Assembly: GCA_035637315.1 (NCBI GenBank)
Contig: DASPXK010000137.1
Location: 1-14,245, forward strand
Direction of reading: 5' to 3'
DNA from: DASPXK01 sp035637315
Lineage (GTDB): Bacteria; Chloroflexota; UBA6077; JACCZL01
DNA length: 14,245 bases
Every line of letters starts with the position of its first letter. Within the stretch, counting starts at the first letter, position 1. The translations under genes were made by a program, and so were the position numbers. Below the pieces are notes generated by a model. That model had not been told where the DNA came from. It did no database searches and saw only the letters and a list, made by a program, of their open reading frames with translations. Positions 1 to 7,004 of the stretch are shown one piece after another.

Positions 1-128
1 CCCTCTTCGACCGCCTCCTCTAGGATCGTCAAGATTTCCGCCTGCAGCGAGCGCCTGTTCCCAGCCGCCCGGCGCTTCAAGTCATCCACCACGGCCTCGG
101 GCACGTTCCGAACAAGGGGATCTGACAT
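1..128 (-). CDS. FitA-like ribbon-helix-helix antitoxin, 3'-truncated by window edge
   Basis: Reading leftwards from an ATG at 126-128, the frame is open for 42 codons to the window edge. It begins MSDPLVRNVPEAVVDDLKRR and continues with a helix ending QAEILTILEEAV. A short beta strand of the type 'VRNVPEAVVDDLKRRA' followed by 'RSLQAEI' is the signature of Arc/FitA-type ribbon-helix-helix DNA-binding antitoxins, which pair with PIN-domain ribonuclease toxins and repress their own operon. The toxin would be encoded just beyond the left edge and cannot be seen. A G-rich stretch lies 8 bases before the ATG. The palindrome at 147-165 lies 19 bases upstream, where an autoregulatory operator is expected. 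The gene follows serS on the same strand after 49 bases. The family call is from motif reading only. Confidence 0.75.
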   Translation of the reverse strand, partial: MSDPLVRNVPEAVVDDLKRRAAGNRRSLQAEILTILEEAVEE

Positions 129-146
129 GAGCGCATCCCCAGCCTA

Positions 147-165
147 TGCTATCAATATGATAGCA
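147..165. promoter_or_regulatory. Perfect palindrome, probable antitoxin operator
   Basis: TGCTATCA, ATA, then TGATAGCA form an exact 8-bp inverted repeat with a 3-base centre. It sits between the serS stop and the ribbon-helix-helix antitoxin start, in A/T-rich DNA that contrasts with its surroundings. On the minus strand it also contains TATCAT, a possible -10 box, so a bound repressor would block the promoter. Autorepression through such palindromes is the rule for this antitoxin family; the specific role here is inferred. Confidence 0.6.
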
Positions 166-177
166 CCCAGGAATGGC

Positions 178-1452
178 TCAACGCGAAGGGCCGATGACGT
201 CGATCCCGCCCATGTACGGCAGCAGGACCTCGGGGACACGGATGGACCCATCGGGCTGCTGGTAGGTCTCCAGCAGCCCGATCATCACACGCGGCAGGGC
301 GAGCGCGGAGCCGTTGAGGGTGTGCGGATATTCCGGCCGGCCACCGGCCGCGCTTCGGAAGCGGATGTTCGCCCGCCGCGCCTGGTAATCGCCGGCGCTG
401 CTGCACGACGACACCTCCAGCCACTCCTCGCAGCCTGGCGCCCAGGCCTCTAGGTCGAGCGTCTTAAGCATCGCAAAGCCCAGATCGCCCGAACAGAGCT
501 CGATCACCCGGTAGGCTAGCCCGAGCCGCTCGAGCAGGCCGCCGGCCTGGCGTACCAGCACGGCCAGTTCGGCATCCGAGCTGGAGGGCTCTACGATCTT
601 GACCAGCTCCACCTTGTCGAACTGGTAGCCTCGTTTGATCCCGCGGACTTCGCGACCCGCCGACATCTTCTCGCGCCGAAAGCAGGCCGTGTACGACGTG
701 TAGTTGATTGGCAGCGAGCCCGGCGGCAGGATCTCGTCAGCGTGCAGGTTGACCAACACGACCTCGGCGGTGGGGATGAGCCAAAGATCCTCTTCGGCAT
801 CGTGATAGGCGTGTGGAAGAAACTTCGGGAACTGCCCGCTGGCCCACATGGCCGACTGTTTGACCAGGTAGGGCGGGTACACCTCGGTGTAGTTTCGCTG
901 GCGGGTGTGGACGTCCAGGAACCAGGAGATCAAGGCTCGCTGAAGACGCGCCCCGCCGCCGCGCAAGTGGTAGAAGTGGGACCCGCTGAGCTTGGCCCCG
1001 CGTTCGAAGTCGATGATCCCAAGCCGCTCGCCAAGCTCCCAATGCGGAAGTGGGGTAAAGTCGAATCGCTTCGGCTCGCCGACGGTCCGCACGATCGGGT
1101 TGTCAGACGCGTCGTCCCCCTCCGGGACCGAGGGGTCGACCAGATTCGGGACGTGCAGGACTAAGTCGTGCAGGCGGTTCTCGACCTGTTGCGCACGCTC
1201 GTCTAGCTGCCTGATTCGTTCGCGCAAGCCACGCAGGCGATCGAGGTCCTCCTCGGACGGCTTGCCGCCGCGGCCGACCTCCCTGCTCGCCCGATTCTGC
1301 TCGGCCCTCAGGTTGTCGCGCTCGTCCACCAGCGCCCGACGCTGCGCGTCCGTCTCCAGGACGCGGTCGACGAGCGATGGGTCCTCACGGCGCAGCCGCA
1401 TCGCATGGCGGACATCGTCCGGGTGTGCACGAAGGTAGCCGAGCGCTAGCAC
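178..1452 (-). CDS. serS: Serine--tRNA ligase
   Basis: Charges tRNA-Ser with serine in the cytoplasm (class II synthetase, homodimer). The 424-residue length is normal. Residues about 27-105 form the long antiparallel coiled-coil arm, rich in Arg, Glu and Leu, that grips the long variable arm of tRNA-Ser. The catalytic core carries the serine-pocket TAE at 228-230, motif 2 at about 255-283 (CFRREKMSAGREVRG then YQFDKVELVK), a conserved CSGDLGFA near 320-327, SSCS plus QARRANIRFR near 348-366, and motif 3 at about 380-398 (NGSALALPR then LLETYQ). Motif 2 has EKMSAG where many SerRS read EAGSAG or similar. The start is GTG at 1450-1452, four bases after the lysS stop, so the gene is probably co-transcribed and translationally coupled with lysS. 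Confidence 0.97.
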   Translation of the reverse strand: MLALGYLRAHPDDVRHAMRLRREDPSLVDRVLETDAQRRALVDERDNLRAEQNRASREVGRGGKPSEEDLDRLRGLRERIRQLDERAQQVENRLHDLVLHVPNLVDPSVPEGDDASDNPIVRTVGEPKRFDFTPLPHWELGERLGIIDFERGAKLSGSHFYHLRGGGARLQRALISWFLDVHTRQRNYTEVYPPYLVKQSAMWASGQFPKFLPHAYHDAEEDLWLIPTAEVVLVNLHADEILPPGSLPINYTSYTACFRREKMSAGREVRGIKRGYQFDKVELVKIVEPSSSDAELAVLVRQAGGLLERLGLAYRVIELCSGDLGFAMLKTLDLEAWAPGCEEWLEVSSCSSAGDYQARRANIRFRSAAGGRPEYPHTLNGSALALPRVMIGLLETYQQPDGSIRVPEVLLPYMGGIDVIGPSR

Positions 1453-1456
1453 AGCG

Positions 1457-2917
1457 CTACTCGACGGTCCGGAGCTGTGGGAAGAGGATCACGTCACGTA
1501 TCCTGGTCTGGCCCGCCAGCAGCATCGTCAGCCGATCAATCCCCATGCCCATCCCACCGGTCGGGGGCATCCCGTGTTCCAGGGCCTCCAGGAAGTCCTC
1601 GTCGAACGGCTGTGCTTCCTCGTCTCCGGCCCGCTTCAGGCTGGCCTGCTCCAGGAACCGTTCTCGCTGCTCGATCGGATCGTTCAGCTCAGAAAACGCG
1701 TTCGCGATCTCGATCCCGCCGCAGAAGGCCTCGAACCGCTCCACCGCGTCCTGCCGGTCCGGACGCTTCTTGGCGAGCGGCGAAAGCTCGATCGGGTAGT
1801 CAAGCAGGAAGACTGGCTCCTTGACGTGCGGCTCGACGAAGGTGCTCAACAGCTCGTCGATCAGCTTGCCGCGCCCCCACCCGTCTTGGACCTGGAGCCC
1901 GGTCGCGGCGGCCGCCTCGCGGAGCGATTCCGCGTCGGGATGGGCTTCGTAGTCCACGCCGCAGCGCTCGGCAATCTCTTCCCGAAGAGACCGGCGCGGC
2001 CATGGTGGCGAGAGATCGATCTCCTGGCTGTCGATCGTGATGGCCGGGCGGCCCAGAACTCGCCCGGCCACAGTCGAAACCAGCTCTTCGGTCAGGCGCA
2101 TGATGTCGTGATAATCGGCGTACGCCTGATACAGCTCGAGCATCGTGAATTCAGGATTGTGTTTGTGGGAGATGCCCTCGTTGCGAAAGTTCCGCCCGAT
2201 CTCAAAGACGCGCTCGATGCCGCCAATGACGCAGCGTTTCAGATACAGCTCCAGCGCAATCCTCAAGTACAGCGTGCGGTCGAGCGCCTTGTAGTACGTC
2301 TGGAACGGACGTGCCGCGCCTCCCCCGGCGATCGGCTGCAGGATCGGCGTCTCCACCTCCAGAAATCCGCGCTCCACCAGGAAGCTGCGGACCTCGTGCA
2401 CGATCCGGCTGCGGAGCTGGAAGACCTGCCCGACCTCCGGATTGGCGATCAGGTCCAGGTAACGCTGGCGGTACCGCTTCTCGACGTCCTGCAGCCCGTG
2501 CCACTTCTCCGGCAGGGGCCGCAGGGCCTTGGCGAGGACCATGAAGTCGGTCACCAGGATCGTGACCTCGCCGGTCCGGGTCCGGAACGTCTCGCCCGCC
2601 ACACCCAGAAAGTCGCCCGCCTCGACCGCCTCGAGCAGCTCGAATCGCTCCGCCCCGAGCCGATCGTGCTTGCAATAGACCTGGATTCGGCCACTGCCGT
2701 CGAGCAAATGCAGGAACGTCGAGCGGCCCATGCGGCGGATGCCGCCCACCACCCGTCCGCCCACTCGGACCTCTCGCCCTGGATCTGCCTCGAAGCCGGC
2801 GATCACATCCTGGGCCAGGTCAGTCCGTTCGTAGCGAGCCGGGTAAGGATCGATGCCTGCTCGACGAAGGCGGTTCAGCTTCTGGAGCCGCTGCTCGTAG
2901 AGTCGATCGTCGTCCAT
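1457..2917 (-). CDS. lysS: Lysine--tRNA ligase, class II
   Basis: Attaches lysine to tRNA-Lys. The protein is 486 residues, typical of the bacterial class II enzyme. An N-terminal OB-fold anticodon-binding domain covers about 50-130 (VRVGGRVVGGIRRMG, then FLHLLDGSGRIQVY). The catalytic domain follows, with the RYRQRYLDLI linker at 148-157, TPILQPIAGGGAARPF near motif 1, motif 2 at about 236-266 (RVFEIGRNFRNEGIS then HNPEFTMLELYQAYADY) and motif 3 at about 454-464 (GGMGMGIDRL). The usual IAPELYLKR reads IALELYLKR here, a small substitution. The ATG at 2915-2917 gives the expected N-terminus, yet no Shine-Dalgarno motif stands before it: the preceding bases read GGCTCCTT, and the only AGGAG is inside the palindrome at 2928-2952. 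The gene follows greA by 40 bases and precedes serS by 4, consistent with one operon. Confidence 0.97.
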   Translation of the reverse strand: MDDDRLYEQRLQKLNRLRRAGIDPYPARYERTDLAQDVIAGFEADPGREVRVGGRVVGGIRRMGRSTFLHLLDGSGRIQVYCKHDRLGAERFELLEAVEAGDFLGVAGETFRTRTGEVTILVTDFMVLAKALRPLPEKWHGLQDVEKRYRQRYLDLIANPEVGQVFQLRSRIVHEVRSFLVERGFLEVETPILQPIAGGGAARPFQTYYKALDRTLYLRIALELYLKRCVIGGIERVFEIGRNFRNEGISHKHNPEFTMLELYQAYADYHDIMRLTEELVSTVAGRVLGRPAITIDSQEIDLSPPWPRRSLREEIAERCGVDYEAHPDAESLREAAAATGLQVQDGWGRGKLIDELLSTFVEPHVKEPVFLLDYPIELSPLAKKRPDRQDAVERFEAFCGGIEIANAFSELNDPIEQRERFLEQASLKRAGDEEAQPFDEDFLEALEHGMPPTGGMGMGIDRLTMLLAGQTRIRDVILFPQLRTVE

Positions 2918-2927
2918 AAGGAGCCAT

Positions 2928-2952
2928 GAGCCAGGAGCCTGGCTCCTGGCTC
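2928..2952 (-). promoter_or_regulatory. 25-bp perfect palindrome between greA and lysS
   Basis: Two 12-base arms, GAGCCAGGAGCC and GGCTCCTGGCTC, flank a single base. In RNA they would form a very stable hairpin starting 5 bases after the greA stop and ending 10 bases before the lysS ATG. It hides the only AGGAG in the gap. A second GGCTCC at 2921-2926, beside the start codon, could pair with the same arm, so two exclusive folds are possible. There is no T-run, so a simple terminator is unlikely. It may be a translation or mRNA-stability element or a dispersed palindromic repeat. Confidence 0.6.
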
Positions 2953-2957
2953 CCTCG

Positions 2958-3425
2958 TCAGGCCACCTCGACGACGGTCAGGTCGAAGCTGCCACCCGGC
3001 GCGTCGACTGAGACTCGCTCGCCCGCTCGCTTGCCGAGCAGCGCCCGGCCGACCGGCGACTCGTTGGAGATCAGGCCGTGACGAGGGTCCGCCTCGACCG
3101 AGCCAACGATTTTGTATTTCTCTTCGACTCCGTCGGCGTCCTTGACCGTCACGTGCGACCCGAGCGCCACGTAATCGGGGTGCGGTCCCTCCCCGATGAT
3201 CTGGGCGTTGGCAAGGGTCCCCTCGATTTCCTGGATACGGCCCTCGACGAAGGCCTGCTCGCTCTTGGCCTCGTCGTACTCGGCGTTGTCCACCGTGTCG
3301 GTGAACTCTTTGGCCTTGCGAATCCTTTCAGCCACTTGCGGTCGCTTGACTGAGCGAAGATGCTCGAGCTCCTCCTCGAATTTCTTGAAACCCTCGCGCG
3401 TCACGTACACCGCACGTACCGGCAT
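2958..3425 (-). CDS. greA: Transcript cleavage factor GreA
   Basis: Rescues backtracked RNA polymerase by inserting its coiled coil into the secondary channel and stimulating RNA cleavage. The 155 residues from the ATG at 3425 match the usual length near 158. The N-terminal coiled coil covers about 10-75 (VTREGFKKFEEELEHLR, then NAEYDEAKSEQAFVEGRI), and the C-terminal FKBP-like domain covers about 80-155 (SHVTVKDADG, ISNESPVGRALLGKRAGE). At the coiled-coil tip the Mg-coordinating Asp/Glu pair of the family (DLKEN in E. coli) reads DTVDN, so both acidic positions are kept, the second as Asp. An in-frame ATG at 3503 exists, but GGAAGGA stands 10 bases before 3425 and the family N-terminus fits 3425. 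The leader carries a strong promoter and a terminator-like hairpin. It is the first gene of the greA-lysS-serS operon. Confidence 0.96.
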   Translation of the reverse strand: MPVRAVYVTREGFKKFEEELEHLRSVKRPQVAERIRKAKEFTDTVDNAEYDEAKSEQAFVEGRIQEIEGTLANAQIIGEGPHPDYVALGSHVTVKDADGVEEKYKIVGSVEADPRHGLISNESPVGRALLGKRAGERVSVDAPGGSFDLTVVEVA

Positions 3426-3495
3426 GGCAAATCCGTCCTTCCAAAGGCGATCACGTGGGCCTTCCAGCTCGGCACTCGCCGAGTCGCGAAAGCCC

Positions 3496-3528
3496 AAATA
3501 CAAAGAGACTGAGAGCTGCCTCTCAGTC
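3496..3528 (-). terminator. Terminator-like hairpin in the greA leader
   Basis: On the minus strand GACTGAGAG, a GCAG loop and CTCTCAGTC give a perfect 9-bp stem with a tetraloop, directly followed by TCTTTGTATTT. That is the form of a weak intrinsic terminator. It lies about 10 bases after the predicted transcription start and about 70 bases before the greA ATG. E. coli greA is known to make a short terminated leader RNA (GraL); this could be an analogous attenuator, although no sequence similarity is claimed. Confidence 0.55.
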
Positions 3529-3544
3529 GTGCGACACCCGAAGG

Positions 3545-3573
3545 ATTATCGTTGTCGGGCGTTCAATTGTCAA
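3545..3573 (-). promoter_or_regulatory. Sigma-70-type promoter of the greA operon
   Basis: On the minus strand a consensus -35 box TTGACA (3568-3573), a 17-base spacer and a -10 box GATAAT (3545-3550, 5 of 6 bases) point towards greA. This is the best promoter in the window. The transcription start would be near 3538, leaving a leader of roughly 110 bases. It serves greA and probably lysS and serS. Confidence 0.85.
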
Positions 3574-3590
3574 GCACAAGGCGGCTCGTA

Positions 3591-3610
3591 GGGCGGGGCT
3601 TGTCTCGCCC
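3591..3610 (-). terminator. Weak hairpin after the metalloprotease gene
   Basis: GGGCGGG and CTCGCCC (plus strand) pair with one mismatch or wobble around a 6-base loop, just past the stop of the 3614-4687 gene. There is no clear T-run. It may separate that gene from the greA promoter, but support is thin. Confidence 0.3.
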
Positions 3611-3613
3611 TCC

Positions 3614-4687
3614 TCAGGCTGCTCCGCACTCGTGGCCGTAAGCCTGCCGCACCCGCCGCGTGATCTGATGGTTATTGTACTCCTGTAGCGTCTCGTTCAG
3701 CTCGCGGTCCAACCAGTGAGTTGGGCGCGCCTTGCCGCCCCGGCCGTAGATCCCGAACCAGTACACAGCAGACGCCTCGAAGGCCTGGATCTCCAGATCG
3801 TAACAGCCGAGGTCCTCGCCGGAAACGCCCTGCTCGATCATCTGGTTGGCATGGGTCATCTCGTGGATCAGCACGGCGGCGATGGACTCCGGCGGCGCGT
3901 CCATGATGGCCAGCGAGAGCTGAATCGAGTAGAAGCGCGGGGCAAACGCCCCCACCGCGCCCGGTGGCAGGCGCGCTACGCCGACCTCCACGGGAAAGGC
4001 ATTGGCCCGCTTGAGCAGCTCGTTCCCGACGTCCGGCTTGTCGAGAGCCTCTAAGGCAGGTTGAACCCTCGGCGCGATGGGGAAACCGCCGAACGACGCG
4101 CCTCGCGGCCGGAAGATCGCCGAGCTGTTGGTCTCACCCCAGGCTCCCGCCTGGCTGATCACCGCCTCCGCCTGCCGATCGGCGTAGAGGCTGACGAAGG
4201 CGTGCATCGCGTGTGGAAAGACCCAGACGCTCCCGGCCCGCAGAAGCGCGGCCCCGACGGGCTCACTGCGGTCGTCCTCCCGAAAGACGTGCCTCAGGGC
4301 CAATCGGTCGCGCGGATTGGCGAGCCCCTCCTGAGCCTCGAGCCAGACCCGCGTCCCAGCCGGCAAAAGCTGGCGGTGCTGATCGGTGGCGCGAGGTCGC
4401 CATTCGCCTTGCCCGGCGCTGGGGCCAATGATGCCTATGTGCGACACTTCGAACTCGTCGCCGAGCCCGTTTCTGGCCCTCAAGATCTCGGGAGCGGTGG
4501 CCTGGACAACGGTTGCCCAGCCGCTGTCGGTCAGGGTCGCGATCGGCGCGTCGAATAGGACCGGCGCGAGCTCGACGGGAGCAGCGGACTGTTGCGCCGA
4601 GGCGAGTGAGGCCGCGGGCGAGCGCAGGCTCGCAACGATGAGTAGCGTCGCCAGCGGCCGGCCGAGGAGCAACGCGAAGCGCATCAT
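3614..4687 (-). CDS. Exported zinc-metalloprotease-like protein with degenerate SNase-like domain
   Basis: A 357-residue exported protein with two domains. Residues 1-31 look like a signal peptide (hydrophobic LLLGRPLATLLIVASL, cut near SLASA/QQ). Residues about 55-185 follow the layout of a staphylococcal-nuclease OB fold: LLPAGTRVWLEA, NPRDRLALRHVF, VGAALLRAG, then LYADRQAEAVISQAGAWG. The nuclease residues expected in DGDT, IDAPE and DRYGR segments are not kept, so nuclease activity is unlikely. Residues about 245-345 carry AAVLIHEMTHANQ (HEXXH at 275-279) and a downstream LEIQAFEAS supplying a likely third zinc ligand (Glu299 or Glu304). Cys295 and Cys354 could form a disulfide. Start: two adjacent ATGs at 4685-4687 and 4682-4684, with no strong ribosome-binding site. 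The gene is divergent from the glycosidase pair. Substrate is unknown; the protease call rests on the motif. Confidence 0.7.
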   Translation of the reverse strand: MMRFALLLGRPLATLLIVASLRSPAASLASAQQSAAPVELAPVLFDAPIATLTDSGWATVVQATAPEILRARNGLGDEFEVSHIGIIGPSAGQGEWRPRATDQHRQLLPAGTRVWLEAQEGLANPRDRLALRHVFREDDRSEPVGAALLRAGSVWVFPHAMHAFVSLYADRQAEAVISQAGAWGETNSSAIFRPRGASFGGFPIAPRVQPALEALDKPDVGNELLKRANAFPVEVGVARLPPGAVGAFAPRFYSIQLSLAIMDAPPESIAAVLIHEMTHANQMIEQGVSGEDLGCYDLEIQAFEASAVYWFGIYGRGGKARPTHWLDRELNETLQEYNNHQITRRVRQAYGHECGAA

Positions 4688-4827
4688 GCTTGGTTAACGC
4701 TCGGCGGGATCGAGTAGGTTCCCCGCGCGTCCGACGTAGGGCGGTCAGCGGGTCCCATGGCTGCTATCGTGAGGAAGATCGTAGCCCCTCCTTCCGCTGC
4801 CCTGCATACAAGAGGGTCGTCCCTGCC

Positions 4828-4856
4828 TTGTGGGCGAATGCCCGCTTCCGTATAAT
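4828..4856 (+). promoter_or_regulatory. Promoter of the first glycosidase gene
   Basis: A perfect TATAAT stands at 4851-4856, with TTGTGG 17 bases upstream at 4828-4833 (3 of 6 matches to TTGACA). Transcription would start near 4863, giving a leader of about 54 bases to the TTG start at 4917. The spacer holds a small hairpin, GTGGGC and GCCCGC around GAAT (4830-4845), which could be a regulator site. The rest of the 4688-4916 divergent gap shows no other clear element, and I found no convincing promoter for the minus-strand gene. Confidence 0.6.
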
Positions 4857-4916
4857 GGCGCGGCGCTGCCGGCGAGCCCCTCGCGCTGCGGCGCGCATGG
4901 GACCGGAGGACCCGGA

Positions 4917-6914
4917 TTGCAGCTCCGACCGCTCCAGGCGCTGGTAGTCGTTGCCCTGCTGGCAGCCGCATCCCCCGTCGGCGCTGGCGAGCGCACACAG
5001 CAGGCTGACCCACGCTACTTCGCCGAGACCGGCTACCGCGTCTCCAACGACAAGTTCTGGGACTTCTTCCAGAAGCGCGGCGGGCCGCGGACGTTCGGAT
5101 ATCCAGTCTCGCGTGAGATGACACTCCAGGGTTTTACGGTCCAGTTCTTCCAGCGCACGGCCATGCAGCTCGCCCCTTCGGGCGTGCAGACGCTCAACCT
5201 GCTCGACGAGGGCCTGCTGCCCTACACCACGATCAATGGCTCGACCTTCCCGGGCCCCGACTCGGCTGTCACCAAGGAGGCCCCCAACGCCTCTGACCTG
5301 GATAAGGTCATCGGGTTCACTCGCCAGAACGCGCCAGACACGTGGGAAGGTAAGCCGGTAAATTTTTTCAAGACGTTCTCATCTACGGTAGGCTATGAGG
5401 AGGCCTTCCCCCGTGGGGACGGTCCACCGGCCATCCTGCCGTTTCTCAATCTGGAAATCTGGGGCATGCCGACCTCTCGCCCGACCCAGGACCCCAACAA
5501 CCACGACTTCGTCTACCTTCGCTTCCAGCGCGGCATCATGCATTACGACGATGCCTGCAAGTGCACGCAGGGCCTGCTGCTGGCTGACTTTCTGAAGGCG
5601 CTAATGACGGGCGACAACCTGCCGACCGATCTCCAGGCCCAGGCGGCCGCGAGCAAGTTCTACAAGGTCTACGCCGAGTCAGCCGCCGACGGCCTCGCCC
5701 GGCCCGACGCGCTCTCCGGTACGAACCTGAAGGATGCATTCGTGAAGCAGTCGCCAGGCCAGGTTGCCGCTGCGCCCAGCGCGCCGGCCAGGGAAGGCGA
5801 GGCGAAGCCGCCCCCCACCGCCAAGCCACAGGCCCCCGCCAGGACCCGGACCGGCACTCCCTACCGAGCGGCCAGTCCGGAATACGGCATGAACGTGTTC
5901 GTCTGGGGCCATCCGGCCACCACCGAGCGTGATCTCAAAAAGGTCGGGGCGGCTGGCTTCACCTGGCAGAAGACACTCTTCCAGTGGCGGGCGATCGAGC
6001 CGGCCAAAGGCCAGTACGACTGGGAGGAGGCGGACCGGGTTGTCGCCGCCTCCGCGAAGGCCGGCGTGAAGATCATCGCGCGGATCGATCTGCAGCCCGC
6101 CTGGGCCCGCAAGTCCTGCGGCGACAGCTGCAATGGCGCGCCCGATAAGTATGAGGACTATGGCAACTTCATCTACGCCTTCGTCGACCGCTACGCTAGC
6201 GATTCGCCGATTGGTCAGGTTCAGGCGATCGAGGTGTGGAATGAGCCGAACCTGTCGCGCGAGTGGGGCAACCAGCCTATCAACCGCGCTCAGGCCGACG
6301 ACTACGTGCGCCTGCTCAAGACGGCCTACCAAAAAGCGAAGCAGGCTGACCCGAGCGTCGCAGTGATTACTGGCGGCCTCTCACCAACCGAAACCGACAA
6401 CGATGACGCGCGTCCAGACGACGCCTATCTTCGGTGGATGTACGAGGCCGGCGCCAAGCCGTACTTCGACGTCCTCGGCGCCCACGGCGCGGGCTACAAG
6501 GCGCCGCCCAGCCTCAGCCCAGAGGAGGCCGCCGCGAACCCGGGCTACGGAGGCCACCGCTTCTTCACCTTCCGCCGAGTCGAGGACCTACGCAAGGTTA
6601 TGGAGGCAAACGGCGACGCGGACAAGCAGATCTGGCTGCTGGAGTTCGGCTGGACGAGCGACGCAGTTCACCCAGCCTACTCCTGGCATCAGGTCTCCGA
6701 GGAACAGAAGGCCGACTATCTGGTGGGCGCCTACCAGTGGGCCTACCAGAACTGGAAGCCGTGGATCGGAGTGATGACCCTCTGGAACCTGCCCGACCCG
6801 GCTTGGGGGCCTGACCGCGAGGAATACTGGTGGTCGATAGCGAATCCGGACGGCACCAGCCGTCCCGCCTACGACCGGCTGCTCAAAGCCCGCAAGGACA
6901 ACGTGCTGCCCTGA
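4917..6914 (+). CDS. Secreted clan GH-A glycosidase-like protein with N-terminal FGYP repeats
   Basis: A 665-residue secreted protein. The TTG at 4917 is chosen because GGAGGA lies 6 bases before it, it follows the TATAAT by 61 bases, and it begins directly with a signal peptide (LVVVALLAAASPVGA, cut near residue 23). Residues about 36-96 and 176-211 hold two related segments (RTFGYPVSRE...VQFFQR and EIWGMPTSRP...LRFQRG), a repeat type I associate with surface proteins of Chloroflexota. A Pro/Ala linker covers about 279-316. Residues about 321-661 form a (beta/alpha)8 glycosidase-like domain: VEVWNEPNL-type acid/base motif (IEVWNEPNLSREWG, Glu443) and a nucleophile candidate in WLLEFGWTS (Glu576), as in GH5/GH39-like members of clan GH-A. 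The exact family and sugar cannot be given. A CGDSC insertion lies at 401-405. It is followed 90 bases later by a paralogue. Confidence 0.8.
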   Translation: MQLRPLQALVVVALLAAASPVGAGERTQQADPRYFAETGYRVSNDKFWDFFQKRGGPRTFGYPVSREMTLQGFTVQFFQRTAMQLAPSGVQTLNLLDEGLLPYTTINGSTFPGPDSAVTKEAPNASDLDKVIGFTRQNAPDTWEGKPVNFFKTFSSTVGYEEAFPRGDGPPAILPFLNLEIWGMPTSRPTQDPNNHDFVYLRFQRGIMHYDDACKCTQGLLLADFLKALMTGDNLPTDLQAQAAASKFYKVYAESAADGLARPDALSGTNLKDAFVKQSPGQVAAAPSAPAREGEAKPPPTAKPQAPARTRTGTPYRAASPEYGMNVFVWGHPATTERDLKKVGAAGFTWQKTLFQWRAIEPAKGQYDWEEADRVVAASAKAGVKIIARIDLQPAWARKSCGDSCNGAPDKYEDYGNFIYAFVDRYASDSPIGQVQAIEVWNEPNLSREWGNQPINRAQADDYVRLLKTAYQKAKQADPSVAVITGGLSPTETDNDDARPDDAYLRWMYEAGAKPYFDVLGAHGAGYKAPPSLSPEEAAANPGYGGHRFFTFRRVEDLRKVMEANGDADKQIWLLEFGWTSDAVHPAYSWHQVSEEQKADYLVGAYQWAYQNWKPWIGVMTLWNLPDPAWGPDREEYWWSIANPDGTSRPAYDRLLKARKDNVLP

Positions 6915-6929
6915 TGGTCGAAAGCTCAG

Positions 6930-6953
6930 TCGGCCACGGCTGGCCGAATTCGG
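6930..6953 (+). terminator. Overlapping palindromes between the two glycosidase genes
   Basis: TCGGCCA, CGGC, TGGCCGA (6930-6947) is an exact 7-bp hairpin starting 16 bases after the stop of the first gene. It overlaps a second perfect palindrome, CCGAATTCGG (6944-6953). There is no T-run, so at most it is a partial terminator or a processing site that could lower expression of the downstream paralogue. Confidence 0.4.
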
Positions 6954-7004
6954 ATCGACCGTCGGGCGTCTGTTGCGCCGGCCCGTCAATCGAGGAGGAC
7001 CCCG

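Noticed and set aside
1574..2929. Long plus-strand open frame of 451 codons opposite lysS
   Set aside because: It lies wholly antisense to a clear LysRS, has no recognisable domain, and is the expected by-product of high-GC codon use.
3426..3503. Upstream ATG at 3503 for greA
   Set aside because: It would add 26 residues not found in GreA; the ATG at 3425 has GGAAGGA at proper spacing.
4830..4916. GTG start at 4830 for the first glycosidase
   Set aside because: It lies upstream of the predicted transcription start and overlaps the -35 region. The TTG at 4917 has a strong ribosome-binding site and leads straight into the signal peptide.
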